Positions 7,244-13,832 of a stretch of DNA of 17,653 nucleotides are shown here, one piece after another (position 1 is the stretch's first letter; each line of letters begins with the position of its first letter). The notes beneath the pieces were generated by a model. It did not search any database. It was not told the origin of the DNA and worked only from the letters and a program-made list of their open reading frames with translations. The translations under genes and the position numbers were made by a program. The stretch is from JBCBAP01 sp038532435 (GTDB lineage: Bacteria; Pseudomonadota; Alphaproteobacteria; Rhodobacterales; Rhodobacteraceae). The stretch lies in assembly GCA_038532435.1 (NCBI GenBank), contig JBCBAP010000067.1, forward strand, positions 1 to 17,653, read 5' to 3'.

Positions 7244-8332
7244 ATGGCACTCCTCCGTAACACCTTTGTGGTGGCAGCTATGCTTGTGGGGACGTCCGCG
7301 TTTGCAGACTCCATTTCCCCGGAAGTTTATGAAGCTACCCTCGCGAAAGGCGAGTCCGTCACGATCAAGAAAACCGTGACAGTCTCTGCCGGGCGTCCGT
7401 CCTCGTCTAAGGTCGACGTCTTCTTCCTCTCCGATACCACCGGATCCATGGGTGGCATCATCAACTCCGTGCGCACCAACGCGTCCACGATCCTTGCGGA
7501 CACTGCAGGGCTCGGCGATGTCAACTGGGGTGTCGGCTCCTACAAGGACACCGGAGACGTCTACACCTACCGTGAAGAGCAGGCGCTGACCGACGACACC
7601 ACCGACGTTCAGGCCGGAATCAACACCTGGGGTGCGTCCGGCGGCGGTGACTTCCCGGAGGGCAACCAGATCGCCCTGCGTGAAGTGGCAAACAACGCCG
7701 GCTGGCGCGCAGGGTCCAAGCGGATCCTGATCATGTTCGGTGACGCACCGGGCCACCAGGGCCGTGCAGACGGAGCCCCGACGCCCTATCCCGCGTCCAG
7801 CGAAGCAGAGACCGAGGCAGCGCTCGCAGCCAACAACGTGACCCTCATCACCGTTGGCCCGAGCGGTCTGCTCTCCGCATCTGGCGGCGCGACTGCCAAC
7901 TGGGCGGACACTGCAGCCGAGGCAACCGGTGGCGACTACTACAGCATCGGATCCAACCCCGGTTCCACGATTGCTGACGTCGTGAAGGATGCCATCGACA
8001 CCGCGTTCTCCACCTACAAGACGGTGGCGCTCGAGGCGGTCGGCAACATGCCGGGCGTCGATGTCGAGATCACCCCTGCCGGTGGTTATGTGGGCGACTA
8101 TGAGCGTGACGTCGACCGTGACTTCATGTTCGACGTGAAGTTCACCGCGAAGGAAGAAGGCACCCATGAGTTCGTGATCAATGCACTCGTCGATGGCTCC
8201 ATCGCCGCGACCGAGAAGGACAAGATCACGGTTCCGGGTGGCCCGGCTCCGGTTCCGCTGCCGGCATCCCTTCCGATGCTGCTCGGCGCCTTCGCCATCG
8301 CGGGCTACGCAGCCCGCCGCCGCAAGGCCTAA
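7244..8332 (+). CDS. Secreted VWA-domain protein with VPLPA-CTERM sorting signal
   Basis: A 362-residue protein with a signal peptide (1-21, ending TSAFA). A von Willebrand factor A domain (about 57-258) follows, with a metal-site motif DTTGS (64-68, a Thr variant of DxSxS), NWGVGSYKD (94-102), and the integrin-like GGGDFPEGN (133-141). A beta-rich domain (about 260-330) comes next. The C-terminus has the tripartite sorting tail: VPLPA (337-341), a hydrophobic helix (342-356), and RRRK (358-361). VPLPA-CTERM tails are known substrates of exosortase-type transpeptidases (XrtD group) in Rhodobacterales, so the protein is probably processed at the cell surface or released into the matrix. Of 13 arginines, 7 use CGT, 5 CGC and 1 CGG, unlike its neighbours, which suggests high expression. 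Its partner ligand is unknown. Confidence 0.88.
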   Translation: MALLRNTFVVAAMLVGTSAFADSISPEVYEATLAKGESVTIKKTVTVSAGRPSSSKVDVFFLSDTTGSMGGIINSVRTNASTILADTAGLGDVNWGVGSYKDTGDVYTYREEQALTDDTTDVQAGINTWGASGGGDFPEGNQIALREVANNAGWRAGSKRILIMFGDAPGHQGRADGAPTPYPASSEAETEAALAANNVTLITVGPSGLLSASGGATANWADTAAEATGGDYYSIGSNPGSTIADVVKDAIDTAFSTYKTVALEAVGNMPGVDVEITPAGGYVGDYERDVDRDFMFDVKFTAKEEGTHEFVINALVDGSIAATEKDKITVPGGPAPVPLPASLPMLLGAFAIAGYAARRRKA

Positions 8333-8341
8333 AACATGATC

Positions 8342-8361
8342 GCCGCGGCTCCGGCCGCGGC
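8342..8361 (+). terminator. GC hairpin after the VWA gene
   Basis: Perfect 8-bp stem (GCCGCGGC on both arms) with a TCCG tetraloop, 10 bases after the stop. No T-run follows, so it could be a weak terminator or an mRNA end stabiliser that lets the VWA transcript outlast the downstream TPR message. Confidence 0.4.
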
Positions 8362-8467
8362 AGGATCACCGGTGAGGCGGCTTGATCGGCCGCTTCACCA
8401 CCCCAAACAACCGAAACCAGTTCTGTTACCGATTTGCTTGGCGCTGCGCTGAGACGCGACGCCGTTC

Positions 8468-8473
8468 AGGAGG
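8468..8473 (+). promoter_or_regulatory. Ribosome binding site fixing the start of the TPR gene
   Basis: A full AGGAGG lies 8 bases before the ATG at 8482. This supports that start over the in-frame ATG at 8434 and the internal one at 8506. Confidence 0.75.
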
Positions 8474-8481
8474 ACTTCCCG

Positions 8482-10167
8482 ATGTTCGGATCCGCGGCAC
8501 CTTCGATGAAAACTGCCTTCGTTGCCCTGCTCGTCGGGCTCACCCCCGTGACCGGGATGGCGGCGACCCTCGATCTGAACGAGTCAATCGGCAAGGCGAC
8601 CTCCGACGTTGCGGACGCGGTGGCCATGCTCAACAGCGGGGATCGTGAGGGCGCCCGGGCCGCTGTCGAGCGGCTGCTCCTCGTCAATCCGTTCAAGGCC
8701 GACGCGCTGGAACTTTACGGCGCGATCCTGGCTCTCGACGGCGATCTGACCCGCGCCATCGACATGCTCGAATCCTCCGTGAAGGTGGATCCGCTCCGCT
8801 CCTCCGCCCATACGAAGCTTGGCGACATCGCCATGGCGCTGGAGGCTTATCCGCAGGCAGAGAAATACTTCCGCGAAGCCATCAATGTGAACCCGTTCGA
8901 GGCACGCGCCCACCAGCGGCTCGCCATCCTTGCCGAACGGCGGGGCGACGTCGGCACCGCCATCGATCACTACGAAAAGGGGCTGCGCGTGGTGCCAGAG
9001 GAGTTTCTGGGCCAGCGGCTCGACCTCGCACGGCTCTACAACGTCGTCGGACGCTTCGATGAGAGCGTAGCGCTCCTCGAACCCTATGCGGAGCGTGTAA
9101 AGACGGCGGGATATGAGCGCACGCTCGGTGCCGCCTATCTCGGCGCAGGGGATCCCGCCCGTGCGCTCACCCGGTTCGAGGCCGCAGCGCGTCTCGCGCC
9201 GGAGGATGTTGGCACCCTGATCGGTATCGGCGATGCGCATCGCACCTTGGGCGACACGGACAAGGCGATCGCCGCGTTCCGGGCCGCGATCACGATCGAC
9301 GCGTGGTCGGAGCCGGCCCAGGCGGCCCTCGCGACCACCTACCTTGCCATCGGCGACGAACCTGCCGCCCGTGAGATCTATGCGAAGATGCTCGCGCTTG
9401 ATCCGGTCATGGATCAGCCGGTCGCGGCGTTCGGCCGCTACCTGATGGAGATCGGGGAGAACGGCCAGGCCGAGGACGTCTTCAAGCAGATCATTGCGGC
9501 CGATGTCACCCGGCCGACGGGTCATCTGGGGCTCGGTCAGCTCTACGGCTTCCTTCAGGAGTATGACGCGGCATCGCTCGCCTTTTCCGAGGGCCTGCGC
9601 TTCTCCCCGGATGATGAGGATCTGTTGCGCGGCGCGGGTGCGGTTGCCCTGCGGCGGGGCGAGCTCGACAACGCGCTCGAATACACCACCCGTCGAGCCA
9701 ACCTCGCACCCCGCAGCCCCGATGCGCAGTTCCAGCTCGGGATGATCCACGATGCTCGCGGCGAGCCGAACCTGGCCGTGCGCGCCTACCGGGCCGCGGT
9801 GCACAACTCCGATGACTACTGGCCTGCGATGAATAACCTCGCCATGGCGCTGATCGCGATGGGGGAGCCGGAGGCGGCGCTGCGCTATGCGCGGCAGGCG
9901 GTCAATATCGGCGGGGACAACCCGATCCTGCTCCACACACTGGGCCTTGCAGAGCTCAAGGCGGGCAATGCGGACCGGGCCAAGGAGGCGCTGACCCTCG
10001 CCCGGGATCAGAACGGAGAGAGCTACAACGTGCGGATCCACCTGGCCGAGGCGCATCTGGCGACCGGAGACGCCCGTGCAGCACGGCTCGAAGCGGAAAC
10101 GGCCCTGACACTCGCTGCCACGCAAGGGGAGCGCAAGCGGGTCGAGGATTTTCTCGCCGAGCTGTGA
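8482..10167 (+). CDS. Exported tetratricopeptide-repeat protein
   Basis: A 561-residue protein built almost wholly of TPR helices. A signal peptide covers about residues 1-28 (hydrophobic VALLVGL, then GMAA); there is no lipobox cysteine. From about residue 45 to the end, roughly 34-residue TPR units repeat, with signatures such as ALELYGAILALDGD, AHTKLGDIAMALEAY, AHQRLAILAERRGD, LGMIHDARGE and LHTLGLAELKAGN. TPR arrays are protein-binding scaffolds, probably periplasmic here. The gene follows the VPLPA-CTERM VWA gene on the same strand. In exosortase systems a TPR protein (PrsT) is a regular companion of sorted proteins, but this one is shorter than PrsT (about 900 residues) and is not a lipoprotein, so any equivalence is speculative. 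A partner role with the VWA protein is inference from adjacency. Confidence 0.85.
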   Translation: MFGSAAPSMKTAFVALLVGLTPVTGMAATLDLNESIGKATSDVADAVAMLNSGDREGARAAVERLLLVNPFKADALELYGAILALDGDLTRAIDMLESSVKVDPLRSSAHTKLGDIAMALEAYPQAEKYFREAINVNPFEARAHQRLAILAERRGDVGTAIDHYEKGLRVVPEEFLGQRLDLARLYNVVGRFDESVALLEPYAERVKTAGYERTLGAAYLGAGDPARALTRFEAAARLAPEDVGTLIGIGDAHRTLGDTDKAIAAFRAAITIDAWSEPAQAALATTYLAIGDEPAAREIYAKMLALDPVMDQPVAAFGRYLMEIGENGQAEDVFKQIIAADVTRPTGHLGLGQLYGFLQEYDAASLAFSEGLRFSPDDEDLLRGAGAVALRRGELDNALEYTTRRANLAPRSPDAQFQLGMIHDARGEPNLAVRAYRAAVHNSDDYWPAMNNLAMALIAMGEPEAALRYARQAVNIGGDNPILLHTLGLAELKAGNADRAKEALTLARDQNGESYNVRIHLAEAHLATGDARAARLEAETALTLAATQGERKRVEDFLAEL

Positions 10168-10226
10168 CGGTGAACGAAACCGTCCCTGAATGGCGAGGTC
10201 GTCCACGTCACCGCGCTGCATCGTAT

Positions 10227-10250
10227 GACCGGGGCCGGGCGTGCCCGGTC
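10227..10250. terminator. Hairpin between convergent genes
   Basis: GACCGGG (10227-10233) pairs with CCCGGTC (10244-10250) across a 10-base GC-rich loop that can form a competing CCGGGC/GCCCGG pairing. It lies in the 124-bp gap between the convergent TPR gene and PEP-mutase-family gene, as expected for a shared terminator. No T-run is present. Confidence 0.4.
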
Positions 10251-10291
10251 GCGGTGCACGGAAACGGAGATCCTCTAGAGTGAGGAGATGG

Positions 10292-11122
10292 TCAGCGTAG
10301 CCGTCCGGCGGTCAGCAGATCGTCCACATCTCCGCCGGGGATCGAGCGGGACAGCGCGGTGAAATCTCCCTGGTTCAGGAGCGCCCGCGCCGCGTCTATG
10401 ACAGCCCGGTGAGCGTGGCGCGCGAGGGAAGAGCCGAGGCTCACCCGCGCAGCCCCGGCTGCGGCAAACTCCGCGAGAGGTACCTGCGTGAAGGGCCCCG
10501 CGGCGAGGATGTTGACCGGCACGCTGACCGCAGCACAGATCTGCCGCACGCCGTCCATGTCCGGCGGCAACGGCGCGTAGACGCAATCTGCGCCTGCGGC
10601 TTCGAACGCCTGCAGGCGCCGGATCGCCTCGTCCAGATCATAGGTCCCGATCATCATCCCGTCTGCGCGCGCGACCAGAACGAAGTCCTGCGGGGCCGCC
10701 CGTGCGGTCTCTGCCGCTGCCGCGATGCGCTCCACGGCGGCCTCGAAAGGGTAGGGGGTATGGTCGGGAAACGCCGTATCCTCGATGGAGCAGCCCGCCA
10801 GACCCCGCGCGGCGGCGATCGCCACCGTCTCCGCACAATCGGCGGGGCTGTGACCGAACCCGTTCTCGAAATCGCCGGATACGGGCAGCCCCGTCGCCTC
10901 CTGCAGCGCGACGGCGTGGTCCATGGCCTGGTCACGGGTCAGGTGTCCACCGTCCGGGAGGCCGAGCGTGAACGCATGCGCGGCTGAGGAGGTGCCAATC
11001 GCCTCGGCGCCGAGTGCGGCGAGAAGTTGCGCCGATCCGAGGTCCCAGGCGTTGGCCAGAACGAATGGCTCGCCCGGCTTGTGCAGTGCCCGAAGTTTCG
11101 CACCCAGGTCCGCGCTGCTCAT
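10292..11122 (-). CDS. Isocitrate lyase/phosphoenolpyruvate mutase superfamily protein
   Basis: A 276-residue cytoplasmic TIM-barrel enzyme of the ICL/PEP-mutase superfamily, which cleaves or forms C-C or P-C bonds next to a 2-oxo acid enolate. Landmarks: LANAWDLGSAQLLAALG (22-38), TSSAA (44-48), GDFENGFG (83-90) with acidic metal ligands, SIEDT (112-116), ARADG (151-155), and VNILAAG (203-209). The KKCGH catalytic loop of true isocitrate and methylisocitrate lyases is not seen; the equivalent stretch is the short EDTAFPDH. This places it in the poorly assigned PEP-mutase-like/oxaloacetate-decarboxylase-like subgroup. The start at 11122 has AGGAG 7 bases upstream; the frame extends to 11206 without support. 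It is divergent from the SLAM-like gene, with no obvious functional link. The exact substrate is unknown. Confidence 0.85.
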   Translation of the reverse strand: MSSADLGAKLRALHKPGEPFVLANAWDLGSAQLLAALGAEAIGTSSAAHAFTLGLPDGGHLTRDQAMDHAVALQEATGLPVSGDFENGFGHSPADCAETVAIAAARGLAGCSIEDTAFPDHTPYPFEAAVERIAAAAETARAAPQDFVLVARADGMMIGTYDLDEAIRRLQAFEAAGADCVYAPLPPDMDGVRQICAAVSVPVNILAAGPFTQVPLAEFAAAGAARVSLGSSLARHAHRAVIDAARALLNQGDFTALSRSIPGGDVDDLLTAGRLR

Positions 11123-11189
11123 CGTATCTCTCCTCTCCAACCGGTCCGCCCAACCATAGCGGAGGCCCCGCAGGCGCGCGCAAGCGTGC

Positions 11190-11208
11190 GATTGTGACCG
11201 GTACAATC
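11190..11208. promoter_or_regulatory. 19-bp imperfect inverted repeat, candidate operator between divergent genes
   Basis: GATTGT and ACAATC are perfect 6-bp reverse-complement arms around a GACCGGT centre (19 bp in total). The site lies between the divergent PEP-mutase-like gene and the SLAM-like gene. Its size and symmetry fit a dimeric helix-turn-helix regulator, but no regulator gene is adjacent. Confidence 0.35.
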
Positions 11209-11300
11209 TGAACGCGGGTCATTGCCGTCATCGGCCCGACCAGCGATAGTGCCTGAAAACCAGCGCGGGGGTCGACAGGCCGCGCGCGACACGGGACAGT

Positions 11301-12647
11301 ATGTTGACCTTACGATCACTTACGCTTTTCCGGGCCTTCCGGCTCGGCATGACGTGCCTTGCACTCTGGATCCTGCCATCCGCGGGTTATGGGCAGACCT
11401 TGCGGAACGTGCAGGAGGCGCTTGCCGCGGGTCGCCCCGATATCGCCGTCGCCACACTCAACGAGATCGAGCCGGAAACGGAAGAGGACAGGCGGCAGTA
11501 CCTGTTTCTCTATGGTCTCGCCGCCATCGAGCTCGGCGAATACGATGTCGCGATCTCAGCGCTTGAACGTCTGGTGACGGCGACGCCCGGCTTGCCCCGG
11601 CCACGGCTGGAGCTTGCCCGGGCCTACTTCCTGAACGGCAATGACGGCAACGCGCGGCAGCAGTTCCTGCTGGTGCTCGGCGGTGACCTTCCGCCGGAGG
11701 TGGTCGCCAACGTCCAGATCTTCCTCGATCAGATCGAGGCCCGGCGGGACTGGTATTTCTCCGTGACTGGCGGGGTCGCGCCGGACACCAACGTGAACGC
11801 CGCTTCCACTTCCCGAACGGTGCGTTTTGGTGGTTTCGACGAGGGGATCGAGTTCACACGCTCGGACGATTCCGTGGCCAACTCCGGTTTCGGCCTTGAG
11901 CTCATCTCGCGGGCCGGAAAGTTCTTTCCCTACGGCGACAGGCGGAACCGATTCTTCGTCAAGGGGGAGGTGATCAGCCGCGACTATGCCAACATCACCT
12001 TCGACGATCTGCAGGGCACCGTCCAGATCGGCCATGGCTGGCAGTGGCAGTCCGCGGTGCTCAACATCGGCCCGATTCACGGACGGCGCTGGTTTGCCGC
12101 CGATCCCTACTCCCAGACGCAAGGTCTGCGGATCGATGGCGCGGTGCGCACGGCGCCACGCTGGACGTGGAACGCCTTCGTCGAAGTGGCGGAAGACACG
12201 CTCATCGACCGCAGGCTCGACGATGACCGGCAGCAGACCGTCGACAGGATCTATGTCAGCGCCGGCCCGACCTACAGCCTCAGCCCGAAGACCCGGGTTG
12301 GCCTCTCCCTCGGCGCGCTCGCCAATGACGGGGACAATGATGACGATGACAAATCGGGGATGTTCGTCGGGCTGCGGTTCTACACGGAATTCGAGAACGG
12401 CCTGACCGTGAGCCTTGCGCCGCGCATCACCGGAGAGCGGTTCCATGCGGAGCGGCCCATCGTGGCGGCCAACGAACGACGCTCCGACATCACGTACTCG
12501 TTCACGACGGAGATCAGCCACAGGCAGTTCCGCATCAACGGCTTGCAGCCCTATGTGCAGCTGTCGCTGTCCAAGCGGGAGAGCGTGTCGGAGTTCTACG
12601 AATATGAACGGGCGCGGGTCTTTGCCGGGCTGACCCGGCAGTTCTGA
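11301..12647 (+). CDS. SLAM-like surface lipoprotein assembly modifier (TPR + DUF560 outer-membrane barrel)
   Basis: A 448-residue outer-membrane protein. A signal peptide covers about 1-32 (MTCLALWILPSAGYGQ core), followed by a short TPR region (about 35-145; YLFLYGLAAIELGEYD, RLELARAYFLNGND). From about 150 a beta-barrel of alternating amphipathic strands runs to the end, starting DWYFSVTGGVAPDTNVN and finishing with RQF, the C-terminal Phe typical of BAM substrates. This layout and the opening barrel motif match SLAM proteins (DUF560/PF04575), which move lipoproteins such as TbpB to the outer leaflet in Neisseria and relatives. The size is close to the family norm. The next gene, tail to tail 3 bp away, encodes a TbpB-barrel-like lipoprotein, a likely client. 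An Asp-rich loop (NDGDNDDDDK) interrupts the barrel. The start at 11301 has only a weak upstream GGGAC. Confidence 0.82.
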   Translation: MLTLRSLTLFRAFRLGMTCLALWILPSAGYGQTLRNVQEALAAGRPDIAVATLNEIEPETEEDRRQYLFLYGLAAIELGEYDVAISALERLVTATPGLPRPRLELARAYFLNGNDGNARQQFLLVLGGDLPPEVVANVQIFLDQIEARRDWYFSVTGGVAPDTNVNAASTSRTVRFGGFDEGIEFTRSDDSVANSGFGLELISRAGKFFPYGDRRNRFFVKGEVISRDYANITFDDLQGTVQIGHGWQWQSAVLNIGPIHGRRWFAADPYSQTQGLRIDGAVRTAPRWTWNAFVEVAEDTLIDRRLDDDRQQTVDRIYVSAGPTYSLSPKTRVGLSLGALANDGDNDDDDKSGMFVGLRFYTEFENGLTVSLAPRITGERFHAERPIVAANERRSDITYSFTTEISHRQFRINGLQPYVQLSLSKRESVSEFYEYERARVFAGLTRQF

Positions 12648-12650
12648 GCG

Positions 12651-13613
12651 TCAGCGCTTCGCGGCGATTGCCCCTGTGAGCGCGCGGACGGTGTCACCAC
12701 CCGCATCCTCCTTAACTCGGAATTGCATGCCGACCTCCTCCGCATCCGGACCGAAGAAGTGGCCGGAGACGGGGCCGGTGGTGCCCCCGGTAAAGTCGGT
12801 CGGATTGCCTGGCGCTGCCTGCGCGATGATGCCACCGCCCTCTTCGAAGGAGCCGTCCGCGTCGAGCCCGTTGATGAGCACATTGAAATCGTTGAGCGCG
12901 GTGCCGGAGACGATGCCGTCGGTCAGGGTCACGTTGGTGATGGATCCGCTGATACTCCCACCCCCGGTGAAGGTCGCTGTCAGGTTCACGTCGCCGGTTG
13001 CACCGCTGATCACGTCGTCAGCCTTGCTCACATACCGGCCAAGCATCGAGCCATTAAAGGTTGCAGTACCGGTCCGGGGCACGGAACGGGTTGTGAAGCC
13101 GGTGGCGTAGCCGCCCTTCACGGTGACGGAGCCGTTGTTTTTCGGCAGCACCTTCCACACGCCCGCCTCGGTGTACTTGAGGCCAAGACCATCGATGGCC
13201 TCGAATTCCACGCCGACCGGACCGTCGGGGGTGGTGAGCGAGGCGGACACCACACCGCCGGTGGTCAGATCGACGCCGTATGCTGTGTAGTAGGGCGCGT
13301 TCCCGCGCACGCTGAAGCGGATGTCGTACACGCCCGGCGTCTCCGTCGTGCGAAACCGGCGGGGGCGGAGCTGGCTCGTGTTGGCGCCGATATTGTCAGG
13401 CACCCCGCCAGTGAACCCGTAGCGGATGGATTTGACGCCATCGTTGGTCTGCAGGATCGTGCGATCCGGCAGCGTGGACAGTTCCTGTTCCGACGAAAAG
13501 TCGGAGAGGACGACATCCTCCTCGGGCTCCCCACCACCAGAACTTGTACAGGCCGACAGGGCCAGCGTGCTCGCCAGAAGCAGGGTCAATTTTACAGGGC
13601 CTGAAATCGTCAT
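12651..13613 (-). CDS. Lipoprotein with TbpB-like C-terminal beta-barrel domain, probable SLAM client
   Basis: A 320-residue lipoprotein. A signal peptide with lipobox LSAC is modified at Cys22, followed by a Ser/Gly/Glu linker. The middle (about 45-175) is beta-rich with no family I recognise. The C-terminal part (about 181-320) shows the transferrin-binding-protein B barrel pattern (PF01298-like): GTATFNGSMLGRYV, VNLTATFTGGGSISGSITN, and the closing VSGHFFGPDAEEVGMQFRV. Such domains are the recognition handle for SLAM translocators. The gene ends 3 bases from the end of the SLAM-like gene on the opposite strand. The ATG at 13613 is preferred over an in-frame TTG at 13628, although neither has a strong ribosome binding site. 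It probably sits on the outer face of the outer membrane; its ligand is unknown and need not be transferrin or iron. Confidence 0.8.
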   Translation of the reverse strand: MTISGPVKLTLLLASTLALSACTSSGGGEPEEDVVLSDFSSEQELSTLPDRTILQTNDGVKSIRYGFTGGVPDNIGANTSQLRPRRFRTTETPGVYDIRFSVRGNAPYYTAYGVDLTTGGVVSASLTTPDGPVGVEFEAIDGLGLKYTEAGVWKVLPKNNGSVTVKGGYATGFTTRSVPRTGTATFNGSMLGRYVSKADDVISGATGDVNLTATFTGGGSISGSITNVTLTDGIVSGTALNDFNVLINGLDADGSFEEGGGIIAQAAPGNPTDFTGGTTGPVSGHFFGPDAEEVGMQFRVKEDAGGDTVRALTGAIAAKR

Positions 13614-13752
13614 CTGGGGCCGGTCCAATTCGACTAAAGTTGCCGAGAACGTACCGACGGGTAGTAGGGAAGTCCAGTTGTCACAGGGTTAACGCTCCGG
13701 CTTTCGGGGTGTCGGACAGCCTCCGCTCCAAAGGAGCGACCGATGCTCTCCT

Positions 13753-13758
13753 TATAAT
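13753..13758 (+). promoter_or_regulatory. TATAAT -10-like element for the C1 peptidase operon
   Basis: A perfect TATAAT in an AT-rich patch (CTTATAATTGAAAAATAT) about 75 bases before the chosen start codon. No good -35 box is found 16-18 bp upstream; instead a small hairpin (CGCTCC/GGAGCG with an AAA loop, 13724-13738) occupies that area, which could bind an activator. The region lies between the divergent lipoprotein and peptidase genes. Confidence 0.35.
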
Positions 13759-13821
13759 TGAAAAATATCTGCATGAGCGCGCCGAACGGTGCTACCGTAG
13801 GTGCCCTAGCGTAAGGCATGC

Positions 13822-13825
13822 GGAG
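13822..13825 (+). promoter_or_regulatory. Ribosome binding site favouring the ATG at 13833
   Basis: GGAG lies 7 bases before the ATG at 13833. The upstream in-frame ATG at 13818 has only AAGG one base away, which is too close, so the later start is preferred. Confidence 0.45.
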
Positions 13826-13832
13826 TACCGGC

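Noticed and set aside
8584..10221. 545-codon minus-strand frame over the TPR gene
   Set aside because: Antisense to an unambiguous TPR array; no ribosome binding site or domain.
12331..12355. Asp-rich DDDDK stretch in the SLAM-like barrel as a protease site
   Set aside because: It resembles an enteropeptidase site by chance; acidic barrel loops are common and no relevant protease is expected.
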